A DNA stretch of 64,000 nt from Hansschlegelia quercus. GTDB lineage: Bacteria > Pseudomonadota > Alphaproteobacteria > Rhizobiales > Methylopilaceae. The stretch lies in assembly GCF_004310425.1 (NCBI RefSeq), contig NZ_SIUB01000001.1, positions 682,001-746,000 of the forward strand, in the 5' to 3' direction. A model generated the notes under the pieces. That model searched no databases, was not told the origin of the DNA, and worked only from the letters and a program-made list of their open reading frames with translations. The translations under genes were made by a program, and so were the position numbers. Position 1 is the stretch's first letter, and every line of letters begins with the position of its first letter. Of the stretch, positions 52,027 to 61,031 are shown piece by piece.

Positions 52027-53798
52027 GCCGCTCGCAAGGCTGTCGTCGCAGACGCATCCACGGCGAGATCGGCGGTCAGCGCGACCTTGTAAACCGCTTC
52101 GGCTCGTTCGCGGCTGACGAGGCCCTCGGCCACGTCGACTCGCACCCGCTCGGGATCGCGCGTCGCCGGATCGCCATAGCCGCCGCCGCCGTTCGAGAGC
52201 GACACCACCTTCTGGTCGGCCCGAACCTTAATCTGCTCAGCGGTACCGAGGGGCGTGATCGTCCCGTCATCCGCTTCGAGGAACTGCCGCGCGGAGATCG
52301 AAGAATGGCCGCCGCAGGCGCCCTGGGCGGGATTGACAGTGCCGTCGCTGACGAAGCCGAGCTCAAAGTCGCACCCGACCGGGCGGAACTCCGTGCGGAT
52401 GCCCGGCGCGCCGCGGAAGGCGCCGGCGCCCTCGCTGTCCGGGGCGATCGAGCGACGCTCGACCAGCATCGGGTGCAGCATCTCGTCGATCTCGACGCTG
52501 TCGTAGAACGGCATGCCGGCGTTGCCCATGCAGAACAGCGATAACCATCCGTCCTGCACCGGCGTGCCCGGCCCGCCGCCGGCGGCGAGGATGACCTCGT
52601 TGATGAAGGCGTGGCCGTTGCGGGGATCCTTGCCTGAGATGACGCCCGCGGCCGGTGGCAGACCGGCGCCGCCTTCGGCCATGCCGACATTAGGGTCGAT
52701 CTGGGCCAGAGCGCGCTGCACGGCGTTCGTGACGCGATCGCCGAGGTTGGTTGTCGCGACAGAGGTCGAGACCGGGTGGCGCGGGATGCCGACGCAGCAG
52801 TTCTCACGCAGCGTCACGTCTATCCGCCGCAGCGTCCCAGCGTTTGGGATGACGGGGGTCGGCAGGCTGTTCAGCACACCGACGAGGGCGGCCGTGCGGG
52901 CGCAGGCGTGCGAGAGGTTCACGCCGACAGGCACGCAGTCGATGTTGTCGGTCATGTCAACGGCGATGCGGCCGGCTTCGGCGTGGACGGTCACGTCGGC
53001 GGTCGCGGGAATGCCCCCCTCCGGGGTGCCGGGCAGCGGATCGTGCACGCAGGTCGCGCGCGCTTGTCCTGAGCGCATCGTCCCGATGACGTCGATCATC
53101 CGCTTCTCGGAGAGGTCGAACCAGTCGCGGGCGTGGGCGGATAGCGTGTCCCAGCCGAGCTCTCGCCCCATGCGGATGATCTCGCGCTCGCCGATGCGCG
53201 CCGCGCCCACCATCGCGAGGTAGTCGCCGCGCCATTGATCCGGAACGCGGATGCGCATCAGGCACATGTTGATGATGTCGGCGATGTCCCTGTAGCCGGT
53301 CTGCACCTTGACCGCAGGGAAGATCAGCGCGCCTTCCGCGTAGACGTCGCGGGCGAGGCCCATATAGGTGGTGGGCAGCGAGTTGCCGCAATCGGCCTGA
53401 TGGGCCTTGGCGAGCACCGTGAATCGATGGACGCCGTCATCGTCGAACACCGGCACGAGGATCGTGTGGTCCGCGGCGTGGCTGTTGCCGTGATAGGGCG
53501 AGTTGTGAAGGAAGGCGTCGCCGGGTTGCAGCTCCGGATGGAGGTCCAGCATCGCCCGGGCCATCAGGTCCGCGCCCCCGATTACATGGATTGGGTAGCT
53601 GTCGGCGGCGGTCAACAGCTCGCAATCCGCCGTCACCAGCGCGCAGGAAAAATCGCGCGCGGTGTTGATGACGCCGGAGCGGGCGGTGCGCAGCAGCGTG
53701 TTCGCCATCTTACGGGTCACCCCGTCAAAGCGCTTCTGCATGATGGCGAGCTTGACGCCGTCGAAGCCGGCGGCTGCGGGTTTTTCGAGGGCGGTCAC
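52023..53798 (-). CDS. hyuB: Hydantoinase B / oxoprolinase-type subunit
   Basis: Subunit B of an ATP-dependent hydantoinase/5-oxoprolinase/acetone-carboxylase type complex; 591 residues. Landmarks are MANTLLRTARSGVINTARDFSCALV near the N terminus, HVIGGADLMARAMLDLHPELQPGDAFLHNSPYHGNSHAADH (metal-binding His and Asp), DIINMCLMRIRVPDQWRGDY and the C-terminal FCMGNAGMPFYDSVEIDEMLHPM. In characterised relatives HyuB supplies the metal-dependent hydrolysis step after HyuA phosphorylation. The GTG start overlaps hyuA by four bases; its stop overlaps the M20 gene. Confidence 0.93.
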   Translation of the reverse strand: MTALEKPAAAGFDGVKLAIMQKRFDGVTRKMANTLLRTARSGVINTARDFSCALVTADCELLTAADSYPIHVIGGADLMARAMLDLHPELQPGDAFLHNSPYHGNSHAADHTILVPVFDDDGVHRFTVLAKAHQADCGNSLPTTYMGLARDVYAEGALIFPAVKVQTGYRDIADIINMCLMRIRVPDQWRGDYLAMVGAARIGEREIIRMGRELGWDTLSAHARDWFDLSEKRMIDVIGTMRSGQARATCVHDPLPGTPEGGIPATADVTVHAEAGRIAVDMTDNIDCVPVGVNLSHACARTAALVGVLNSLPTPVIPNAGTLRRIDVTLRENCCVGIPRHPVSTSVATTNLGDRVTNAVQRALAQIDPNVGMAEGGAGLPPAAGVISGKDPRNGHAFINEVILAAGGGPGTPVQDGWLSLFCMGNAGMPFYDSVEIDEMLHPMLVERRSIAPDSEGAGAFRGAPGIRTEFRPVGCDFELGFVSDGTVNPAQGACGGHSSISARQFLEADDGTITPLGTAEQIKVRADQKVVSLSNGGGGYGDPATRDPERVRVDVAEGLVSRERAEAVYKVALTADLAVDASATTALRAA

Positions 53799-55888
53799 GC
53801 GGCGAACTCCCGAAGACGGACGACGGACTGGACGAATGGCTCGACGATCAAGCCGCCTTCGGCCGTTTTGCTTGCGCGCGAACCGGGAGCGAGCACGACG
53901 GTCGTGAAGTTGCTTTCGACGACCGCCGGGCCTGTGACGATCGCGGCGACGTCGAGCGCCTCAAGGCGATATGCGGGCGCGTCGATGCGGCCGGTCTCGC
54001 GGAACGCCATGCTCCGCGATTGTCCGCCGGCCGCGCCCGAACTCGACGGCAGCCGTATGGCGCTTTCGTCCGCGAGACGGCACCGCGCGAGCGCTGTCCA
54101 GCCCATGATCTCCACGTCGTCGCCGTCGTCCCGGAAGCCGAACAGCTCCTCGTGGCGGGCGTGGAACGCGGCCACGAGGAGCTGGGCTGCGTCTTCCGCA
54201 GCGAGCATGGTCTCGTCAATGGCGACATCAATCTCCCAGACCTGGCTGGGGTAGCGTCCTTCGATCGCGAGATCGATGCGGCGGTCGCGTGCCCTTCCGC
54301 CGGCGGAGGCGAAGAACGTCTCCGCCCGCTTCTTGAGCCCCGCGACGATCCCCTGGGCGCCCGCCGCGTCGAAAGCGCCCGTCTTCATGAAGACCACCTG
54401 AGAAAATTCGGAGGTCAGCTCCGACATCATCGCGCCGGCGGCGCTCAAGGCCGCGCCGACATCGGGGAACAGGATCGATCGGCAGCCGAGCCGCCGCGCG
54501 ATCAGCACGGCGTTGATGCCCGCGGCCCCGCCGCCGCCGATTATCACCGCGTCTTCGGGATCGACGCCTTGCTTGACGGTAATGTCCTCGATCGCATGCA
54601 CCATGCTTTCGGTGGCGAGATCGACGATGGCGAGAGCCGCGTCCTCAACGCCCAGTCCCAAGGGAATCGCTACATCGCTTTCGATCGCGGCGCGCGCGGC
54701 CTCGACCGCAAGCCCCATCTGTCCGCCGAGGAAGAAGTTCGGGTCGATATAGCCGAGAACTACGGCGGCGTCGGTCACCGTCGGCCGCGTTCCGCCGCGG
54801 CCATAGCAGACCGGGCCGGGGTCGGATCGGGCGCTCTCAGGGCCGACGCGCAGCAGCCCGCCTTCAACGGAGGCGATCGAGCCGCCGCCTGCGCCGACGC
54901 TCTTCACGTCGACGGACGGGAAGCCCGTCAGATGACCCTGATAGACGGGTCCTAGCCAGGTCTCCCGGGTGCGGGGCAGCGCTCCGCCGCGCACGAGGCT
55001 GACGTCATAGGTGGTGCCGCCAGCGTCGGTGACGATCGCCGTGCTCACCCCCTGCAGCTTGGCGAAATAGCGCCCCGCGACCGGCGCCATCGACGGCCCC
55101 GAGTTGAGCGCAAGGATCGGCCGTTCGGCGAGCTCCTCGACGTCGACCAGTCCGCCCTGCGAAGTGACGGCGAAGATCTGGCCTTTCAAGCCGCGCGCGC
55201 CGAGCCGTTGTTTCAACGCGCGGAGGTAAGCGCTCATGATCGGCTTCAGCGAAGCGTCGATCGCGCATGACGAGGTGCGGCGATATTCGCGCACGGTTGG
55301 ATTGAGCTGATGCGCAAGCGTGAAGGGCACGTCCGGCAGATGCTCGGCGAGCAACTCGCCGACACGCAGTTCGTGCGCCGGGTTGACGATCGACCACAGC
55401 AGCGAGACAGCCACCGCCTCGACCTTCTTCGCCTTCAGGCTCTCGATCACCGACAGGACGGCGGCTTCGTCGAGCGTGGCGTGCTCGCCGCCGTCCGCCA
55501 GGATGCGGCCTGGAATCTCGAAGGTGAGCGCACGCGGGATGTAGGGCGCGGGATAGCTGATCCGGTAGTTGAAAGGATCCGTGCGGCCGCCCTCGCGAAT
55601 GAGAAGGATGTCCGGGTGGCCCTCCGTGGCGAGCAGCGCGGTGCGCGCCGCCTGCCCCGTGATCACGGCGTTGATAGCGCGGGTCGTGGAATGGAACAGC
55701 ACCTCGACGTCGCCGAGGAAGCTCTCGACGTCCGCCCCCTGCGCCTCCGCCGCGAGCGCGACGGCGGCGAGGATGCCGTCGATCGGGTCGGGATAGGTGG
55801 TTGGCGCCTTGAAGATCTCAGCCGCTCCCGTGGAGCGGTCGACGACGAGGTCGGTGAACGTGCCCCCGACGTCAATGGATAACCGCAT
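53795..55888 (-). CDS. hyuA: Hydantoinase A / oxoprolinase-type ATP-dependent subunit
   Basis: Subunit A; acetate/sugar-kinase-like ATP-binding fold, 697 residues. It phosphorylates the carbonyl of an imide, lactam or ketone so that HyuB can open it. Visible are MRLSIDVGGTFTDLVVDRSTG (phosphate loop), VLFHSTTRAINAVITGQAARTALLAT, NSGPSMAPVAGRYFA, IVTDAGGTTYDVSLVRGG (second phosphate loop) and DAVIIGGGGAAGINAVLIARRLGC (adenosine site). The ATG at 55888 follows GGAG (family start at the DVGGTFTD strand); the frame to 55993 is not used. It heads the operon and is divergent from the XRE-cupin gene; the composite operator lies between. Confidence 0.94.
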   Translation of the reverse strand: MRLSIDVGGTFTDLVVDRSTGAAEIFKAPTTYPDPIDGILAAVALAAEAQGADVESFLGDVEVLFHSTTRAINAVITGQAARTALLATEGHPDILLIREGGRTDPFNYRISYPAPYIPRALTFEIPGRILADGGEHATLDEAAVLSVIESLKAKKVEAVAVSLLWSIVNPAHELRVGELLAEHLPDVPFTLAHQLNPTVREYRRTSSCAIDASLKPIMSAYLRALKQRLGARGLKGQIFAVTSQGGLVDVEELAERPILALNSGPSMAPVAGRYFAKLQGVSTAIVTDAGGTTYDVSLVRGGALPRTRETWLGPVYQGHLTGFPSVDVKSVGAGGGSIASVEGGLLRVGPESARSDPGPVCYGRGGTRPTVTDAAVVLGYIDPNFFLGGQMGLAVEAARAAIESDVAIPLGLGVEDAALAIVDLATESMVHAIEDITVKQGVDPEDAVIIGGGGAAGINAVLIARRLGCRSILFPDVGAALSAAGAMMSELTSEFSQVVFMKTGAFDAAGAQGIVAGLKKRAETFFASAGGRARDRRIDLAIEGRYPSQVWEIDVAIDETMLAAEDAAQLLVAAFHARHEELFGFRDDGDDVEIMGWTALARCRLADESAIRLPSSSGAAGGQSRSMAFRETGRIDAPAYRLEALDVAAIVTGPAVVESNFTTVVLAPGSRASKTAEGGLIVEPFVQSVVRLREFAA

Positions 55889-55916
55889 GCCGTCTCCTTC
55901 CGGCCCAGGGGCCGTC

Positions 55917-55941
55917 GCAAGTCGCTTGCGCGTGGTGCAAG
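55917..55941. promoter_or_regulatory. Composite operator GCAAG-N3-CTTGC-N7-GCAAG between hyuA and the XRE-cupin gene
   Basis: GCAAG (55917-55921), three bases, CTTGC (55925-55929), seven bases, GCAAG (55937-55941). It lies 28 bases upstream of the hyuA start and 50 bases before the XRE-cupin gene. The identical arrangement, including both spacers, is repeated at 59369-59393. The two CTTGC-N7-GCAAG units are inverted repeats expected for a dimeric XRE regulator. Confidence 0.7.
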
Positions 55942-55991
55942 CAGGCTGATCTAAGGTGAGAAATGTCGAGTCGAGCGGAAGCGTGAGACGC

Positions 55992-56612
55992 ATGGTCAGA
56001 AGAAGCGCTCAGCAGGACGCGGCCGAACCGGACGCGGTAAGCCAGGCTGCTCGCCCAATTCCGATTGGCCCCCGCGTCAGGCACCTGCGCCAGTTGCAGG
56101 GCTTGCGGCTGAAGGACCTCGCGACCCGCGCCGGCTGCTCGGAAAGCCTGGTCTCGCGGATCGAGAACGATCTGGTCACGCCTTCGCTCAGCACGATCCA
56201 CCGGATCTGCAAGGCGCTCACCGTCAACGTCTCCGCGCTGGTCGATCCGGTCGAGCAACGCGTCTGCACGACCTATGGTCCAGACGACCGGCCGCGCACG
56301 TCCCACGGCCGCGCGGGCGAAGGCGACGGGAGCCTGTGCGAAACGTTGACTCCGTTCGGAGCGGAAAGGATGCTGGAGGGGCTTCTGCTCGAATTGCCCG
56401 GAGGCGGCCCGCTCTGCGGGCCCTTCGAGCATGCGGGCGAAGAGGTGGGATACGTCCTCGAAGGCAAGCTCGAGCTCTTCGTGGAGGGAGAGCGCCACCA
56501 ACTGGCCGTCGGCCACAGCTTCTTCTTCAGCTCGTCGCGCCCGCACAGTTACCGGGCCCATGGCGAGCGGAACTGCCGCGTGCTCTGGATCAACACGCCG
56601 CCCACGTTCTGA
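55992..56612 (+). CDS. XRE-cupin transcriptional regulator
   Basis: A 206-residue protein with an N-terminal helix-turn-helix (RVRHLRQLQGLRLKDLATRAGCSESLVSRIENDLVTPSLSTIHRICKAL, about 26-75) and a C-terminal cupin (EGLLLELPGGGPLCGPFEHAGEEVGYVLEGKLELFVEGE and HQLAVGHSFFFSSSRPHSYRAHG), the PuuR/SutR type. Such proteins sense small nitrogenous or sulfur compounds. It stands between the divergent hyuA and the convergent fused ABC gene; with the shared operator it is the obvious controller of both. Start ATG 55992; a GTG at 55956 would add 12 residues. Confidence 0.9.
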   Translation: MVRRSAQQDAAEPDAVSQAARPIPIGPRVRHLRQLQGLRLKDLATRAGCSESLVSRIENDLVTPSLSTIHRICKALTVNVSALVDPVEQRVCTTYGPDDRPRTSHGRAGEGDGSLCETLTPFGAERMLEGLLLELPGGGPLCGPFEHAGEEVGYVLEGKLELFVEGERHQLAVGHSFFFSSSRPHSYRAHGERNCRVLWINTPPTF

Positions 56613-56635
56613 TGGAGTGGGAGCTGCGCGGGGCG

Positions 56636-58399
56636 TCATGAGGCCGTCTCCGCGCGCTCTACCACCCGCAGGAACCGCCGCGTGCGATCCTGGCTTGGAT
56701 TGTCGATCACCTCTGACGGAGGTCCCTGCTCAACGATCACGCCCTCGTCCATGAAGACGACGCGGTCGGCGACCTCGCGGGCGAAGCGAATCTCGTGGGT
56801 GACCACGATCATCGTCATGCCGGCGGAAGCGAGCTTGCGCATGACCTGCAGCACCTCGCCGACCAGTTCGGGGTCGAGCGCCGAGGTCGGCTCGTCGAAT
56901 AGCATGAGCTTGGGCGAGATCGCGAGCGCGCGGGCGATCGCGACGCGCTGCTGCTGCCCGCCTGACAGCCGGTGCGGCAGGTGATCCGCATGCCCGGCGA
57001 GGCCGACTTCTCCCAACAGCCTTAATCCGAGAGCGCGGGCCGCCTCCGGGGCTATGCCGAACACGCGGATCGGCGCCTCGATGACGTTCTCCAACGCGCT
57101 CAGATGGTTGAACAGGTTGAAGTGCTGGAAGACCATGCCGATCCGAGCGTCCGCCCGCGCCTTGGCCAGCGCGCGTGTCGGCTTCAGTCCTCCGCCGGGC
57201 AGCGGCGCGTAGCCGACATGGCGGCCATCGACGGTGATCTCGCCCCAGTCGACCGGCTCGAGATGATTGATCGTGCGAAGGAACGTGCTCTTGCCCGAGC
57301 CGCTCGGCCCCAGCAGCACCACGACCTCGCCGCGGGCGACTGTCATGTCGATCCCGTTCAGGACGACGCGGTCGCCATAGGATTTCTGCACGTTGCGGCA
57401 GACGACAAAGGGCTCGCCACGCTTCGCGATCCCGCCGGCGGAGGTGGCGAGGCTGCGGAACACGTCGTCATCCGAGACGTGAGCGTCGGCAGGCGAAACG
57501 GCGAGCGGCTTCGGCGCAGGGACGTCCTCGCCCGGCTTCTCGTTCAACCTGAAGCCGAACATGCGCCGCAGCGTCTCGCCGCGCGGGCGGCGCTCGCGCT
57601 CGAGATCGAAGCGCGCCTCGGCCCAGCTTTGAGCGATCGAGATCGCGCTCGTGAGGATCAGGTAGATCAGGCCCGCAGCGGCGAAGACCGTGAAGAACCG
57701 GAAGTTTTGCCCGACGATCTGCTGGGCGCGGAACGTCAGTTCATTGACGAAGATGATGGACGCGATCGAGGTCAGCTTGAGCATGCTGATCGTGTCGTTG
57801 CCGACGCCAGGGAGGATCGAGCGCATTGCCTGCGGCAGCACGATCCGGCGCAGGGTGAGCACCGGCCCCATGCCGAGCGCGGTAGCGGCAGTCGACTGCG
57901 CCTTGTTCACGGACAGGATGCCGCCGCGGATGATCTCCGCGCTAAAGGCCGCCTGGTTGAGCGCGAAGCCGATGACGGCCGTGGTGAAGCTGTCGAACTT
58001 CAGGCCGATATAGGGCAGCGCGTCATAGATGAAGACGAGCTGCAGAAGCTGCGGCGTGCCGCGCACGATCCAGATGTAGAACCATGCGGCCGCGCGCACG
58101 ACGAACAGGCGCGACAGCCGCATCAGGGCGAGGCCGAGCCCGAGCACAAGGCCGATCGCCATAGAAAGCGCGGTGATCTTCACCGCGGTCCAGGCGCCGA
58201 CCCATAGGAACTCGGACGCGGCGTAGGAGAAGAATTCCCAGATCCAGTGCTGCTCGACCGCGGCGGCCGCGTCCGCCTCTCCGGAGAGCTCCTGCAGAGC
58301 GGCCGAGACCTGCGCCTGAGCCTCAGCAGTAGACGCCAGGAAGGCGAGCGCGAGGATGGCGACGGCGATCGCGCGCGATGACGTACGGATGATCTGCAT
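56636..58399 (-). CDS. Fused amino acid ABC transporter permease and ATPase
   Basis: A 587-residue fusion. Residues 1-30 are a hydrophobic leader ([18 protein letters not shown]); 60-262 form a HisM/GltK-type permease ([61 protein letters not shown] with the EAA loop); a charged linker runs about 265-330; 331-587 are a GlnQ-type ATPase with Walker A GPSGSGKS (364-371), Q-loop FQHFNLF (424-430), LSGGQQQR (478-485), Walker B LMLFDEP (498-504) and the H-loop TH. One polypeptide thus supplies membrane and motor parts. It follows its binding protein by 26 bases. The likely transport mode is a homodimer of fused subunits. Confidence 0.92.
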   Translation of the reverse strand: MQIIRTSSRAIAVAILALAFLASTAEAQAQVSAALQELSGEADAAAAVEQHWIWEFFSYAASEFLWVGAWTAVKITALSMAIGLVLGLGLALMRLSRLFVVRAAAWFYIWIVRGTPQLLQLVFIYDALPYIGLKFDSFTTAVIGFALNQAAFSAEIIRGGILSVNKAQSTAATALGMGPVLTLRRIVLPQAMRSILPGVGNDTISMLKLTSIASIIFVNELTFRAQQIVGQNFRFFTVFAAAGLIYLILTSAISIAQSWAEARFDLERERRPRGETLRRMFGFRLNEKPGEDVPAPKPLAVSPADAHVSDDDVFRSLATSAGGIAKRGEPFVVCRNVQKSYGDRVVLNGIDMTVARGEVVVLLGPSGSGKSTFLRTINHLEPVDWGEITVDGRHVGYAPLPGGGLKPTRALAKARADARIGMVFQHFNLFNHLSALENVIEAPIRVFGIAPEAARALGLRLLGEVGLAGHADHLPHRLSGGQQQRVAIARALAISPKLMLFDEPTSALDPELVGEVLQVMRKLASAGMTMIVVTHEIRFAREVADRVVFMDEGVIVEQGPPSEVIDNPSQDRTRRFLRVVERAETAS

Positions 58400-58425
58400 C
58401 GACGAGGTCCCGCCGCCCTGACTCG

Positions 58426-59286
58426 TCAGTCGAGCTTCACCTCGGCCGGGATCGCGGTGGAAGGGTCGACGCCGTACCTGGTGAAGATCGCGGCCTGCTC
58501 GCCCTTGGACTGGAGCACGGTCAGCCCGTCGTGGATCACCTTAATGAGGTCGGCGTTGCCGTTCGCCGTGGCGGCGCCGATGGTGAGGCCGCTGATGATC
58601 GCGAAGGCGCGGGCGTATTTGGTCGGGGCGTCCTTCACCGAGGCGTCGGCGAAGCCGAGGTCCCAGAGCAGGATGTCCGAACGCCCGCTCTCGAGCTGGC
58701 GCATGCCGGCGGCCAGATCCTGGAACGGCATCATCGTCACGGCGTCCTTGCCGGCCGCCTTGCACGCCTCGTCCTGCTTGCGGGTCGCCTGCTCCTCGAC
58801 GCTGCCGAGGCCGAAGGCGACCGTCTTACCGCAGAAATCCTCGATGCTCGCGACCTTCTTGGGATTGCCCGCGGGCACGAGAGCGCCGGTGCCGGCCTTC
58901 ATATAGACCACGAAGTCGACGGTCTTTGCGCGGGCGGGCTTGTAGTAGAGATTGTCCCACATGACGTCGATCTGGCCCGCCATAACTGCGGGCAGCAGAC
59001 CCGACCAGCCACCGAGCACGAATTCGTACTTCAGGCCGGCGCAGTCGAAGGTGGCGCGAGCGAGATCGGCGTCGATGCCGATGACGTTCTCGAAATTGCT
59101 CTTGTCCCGCATGACGTAAGGCGGGGTCTGCGGGTCCGCCCCGATCTTGATCGTTTTGCCGACGAGGCTCGGATACTTTTCGGACAGCTTCGCGGGCTCA
59201 CACGTCTGGGCGTTGGCGACGCCAGACAGCGCAAGATGGGCTGCAAGGATGCCGACTGCAGTCAGAATGCCGTTCTTGAATGCCAT
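58426..59286 (-). CDS. Amino acid-type ABC transporter substrate-binding protein
   Basis: A 286-residue periplasmic binding protein for the fused transporter. Signal peptide 1-26 ([27 protein letters not shown]). Type II fold pattern: [33 protein letters not shown], then [26 protein letters not shown]-like lobe 1 and [20 protein letters not shown] in lobe 2. Three Cys residues (CEP near the N terminus, DCAGL, FCGKT) may form disulfides. The start at 59286 gives the signal peptide. The ligand is unknown; context suggests a polar nitrogen compound handled by HyuAB. Confidence 0.9.
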   Translation of the reverse strand: MAFKNGILTAVGILAAHLALSGVANAQTCEPAKLSEKYPSLVGKTIKIGADPQTPPYVMRDKSNFENVIGIDADLARATFDCAGLKYEFVLGGWSGLLPAVMAGQIDVMWDNLYYKPARAKTVDFVVYMKAGTGALVPAGNPKKVASIEDFCGKTVAFGLGSVEEQATRKQDEACKAAGKDAVTMMPFQDLAAGMRQLESGRSDILLWDLGFADASVKDAPTKYARAFAIISGLTIGAATANGNADLIKVIHDGLTVLQSKGEQAAIFTRYGVDPSTAIPAEVKLD

Positions 59287-59368
59287 GGTTCGAACTCCCC
59301 TTAGCGCCCGATATGACCAGTCGGTAGCGAGGCCCGGCCCAACGAAGCCGGTCGGCTCACCATTCGAC

Positions 59369-59402
59369 GCAAGCGTCTTGCATGCTATGCAAGTAAAGCA
59401 AG
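59369..59402. promoter_or_regulatory. Composite operator upstream of the fused ABC transporter operon
   Basis: GCAAG (59369-59373), CGT, CTTGC (59377-59381), ATGCTAT, GCAAG (59389-59393): the same GCAAG-N3-CTTGC-N7-GCAAG as at 55917-55941. The central inverted repeat is perfect over seven bases per arm (CTTGCAT...ATGCAAG). A fourth GCAAG follows at 59398-59402. It sits 83 bases before the binding protein gene. Confidence 0.7.
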
Positions 59403-59492
59403 TGGCGTGCCACCTGTTGCCGGGCGGGTTCATGAAGAATCTGAATCGGCGACAGCAGAGACGCGCCGCTTTCTGCGGCGCCTGCCTGACAG

Positions 59493-60029
59493 CTAGGCGC
59501 CGGGGCGCTGCTCCCGCGGGAGAGGCGCGGCGAGGCGCGCGAAGGCCCCGCGATGGAAGATTAGGGGGCGGAGCGTTGGAGCGGAGGCGAGGCTGATCAC
59601 GCGACCGAGCAGGATCCTATGGTCGCCACCGTCATGCAGAGCGTAGCGCTCACACTCAAATGTGGCGACGGCGCCCTCGATGAGCGGTGCGCCCCGAAGC
59701 CCAGGCTCCCATAGTGTGTCGGACCATTTATTCGCGCCTCGGCTCGCGAAGCGCGCGGCCAGCGTCTCGTCGCCCTCGCCGAGCACGCTGATCGCGAAGT
59801 GGCTCGCCCGCTCAAACACCGGAATGCTGGCGAGCGACCGCGCCAGTGCGACGGAGACGAGCGGCGGCTGCAGCGACACCGAGACGAATGAATTCGCGGT
59901 GACGCCGACCCTTTCGCCTTGCTCGTCTTCTGCGGTGACGATCGAAACGCCAGTGGGGAAGCAGCCGGCGGCCAGCCGGAAGGCGCTCGGTTCAACTTCG
60001 ATAGCTGAGCCTTCGCAGAGCGCCGTCAC
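59493..60029 (-). CDS. Flavin reductase (HpaC-type)
   Basis: A 178-residue NAD(P)H:flavin reductase that would supply reduced flavin to the oxygenase two genes upstream. Family blocks are FRLAAGCFPTGVSIVTAEDEQGERVGVTANSFVSVSLQPPLVSVAL (split beta-barrel with the flavin site), SHFAISVLGEG and FECERYALHDGGDHRILLGRVISL. It starts at an ATG overlapping the aspartoacylase-like gene's stop by four bases, so oxygenase, acylase and reductase are one operon. The 206 bases downstream to the binding protein gene hold the composite operator. Confidence 0.92.
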   Translation of the reverse strand: MTALCEGSAIEVEPSAFRLAAGCFPTGVSIVTAEDEQGERVGVTANSFVSVSLQPPLVSVALARSLASIPVFERASHFAISVLGEGDETLAARFASRGANKWSDTLWEPGLRGAPLIEGAVATFECERYALHDGGDHRILLGRVISLASAPTLRPLIFHRGAFARLAAPLPREQRPGA

Positions 60030-61024
60030 AGCAGCCCGAGCGTCGCGACCCGCTCGCCCTTGGAAACGCTGCCAAGGGTGGTGGACCGCACGAGAAGGGC
60101 GTCCTGCGGCGCTGTCACCGTTTCCACCTCATCGCCATAGACGTTGAGGATTCGGCACAGGACATCGCCGGCTTTCACCGCCGCGCCGAGTGGCGCCTCC
60201 GCGACGAGCAAGCCACCCCGGTTCGCGCGCAGCCCGATGAACTCGCGCATGACATGGCTCTGCGGCGGCGGAACCGGATTTCCCTCGATCATGCCGAGCC
60301 CGATGAGCAGGTTGGTCACGCATTGAGCGCCGATCGCGACCTGGTCCTCCTCAAGGCGTCCGCCCTCCGCGATCTCGAAGGTGAGGCATGGCACGCCCGC
60401 CTTCGTGGCCTCGACGCAGAGGATGCCGTCGGAAACGTACATCCCGCGGTCGCCGCGCATGATCCAGCCGGTCCCGAGCAGATGCGCCATCCGCTCGGCC
60501 TTCTGCGCGGCTTCGCCGAGGTTCATGTGCGGGAGGATCGCTATCGGCACGTAGCGCCCCCCGCGCGTGGGCGTATGGACGTCGATCCCGGCGTCGCATT
60601 GCCGGATCAGCTTGAACAGAGTGGCGGCCATGACCTGCGCGATGTTGCCGTCCGTGTCGCCGGGGAAGCAGGTCCAGGCGTCGGTCGGCGCCTGATCAAG
60701 CGGCGACTTCAGATATTGCGAGATCGGCAGCCGGTGATCGGCGACCAGCGCGAGCGGCTGCTGCACCGGACAGCACACGACACTTCCGGAAAGCGTCTGC
60801 GGGTCGATTCCGGCGAGCGCGCGATTGACGAGCGCTATGCCGGTCACCTCGTCCCCGTGGATGCCGGCGCCAATGTAGAGGCGGGGGCCCGGCGTTGTCC
60901 CGTTGATGAGGACGAGCGGCAACTGGACGGTGGATCCGTCCGCGAGCTCGAGCACGGAGATCTGGCCGCGGACGCGTTCGCCGGGACGGGCCGTAATGCC
61001 TTCGATGGTAAGGTCGCGCGTCAT
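60026..61024 (-). CDS. Succinylglutamate desuccinylase/aspartoacylase-like zinc hydrolase
   Basis: A 332-residue M14-like zinc acylase. Zinc ligands H56 and E59 in GAGIHGDEVTG and H150 in DVHTPTRGG; CVEATKAGVPCLTFEIAEGG holds the catalytic-region Glu. The C-terminal 80 residues form a beta-barrel (RANRGGLLVAEAPLGAAVKAGDVLCRI), as in deacylases of the DoeB or AstE group. Such enzymes remove acyl groups from amino acids, so the substrate may be an N-acyl product of ring opening. Start ATG 61024, seven bases after the oxygenase stop. Confidence 0.88.
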   Translation of the reverse strand: MTRDLTIEGITARPGERVRGQISVLELADGSTVQLPLVLINGTTPGPRLYIGAGIHGDEVTGIALVNRALAGIDPQTLSGSVVCCPVQQPLALVADHRLPISQYLKSPLDQAPTDAWTCFPGDTDGNIAQVMAATLFKLIRQCDAGIDVHTPTRGGRYVPIAILPHMNLGEAAQKAERMAHLLGTGWIMRGDRGMYVSDGILCVEATKAGVPCLTFEIAEGGRLEEDQVAIGAQCVTNLLIGLGMIEGNPVPPPQSHVMREFIGLRANRGGLLVAEAPLGAAVKAGDVLCRILNVYGDEVETVTAPQDALLVRSTTLGSVSKGERVATLGLL

Positions 61025-61031
61025 GTTCGCC

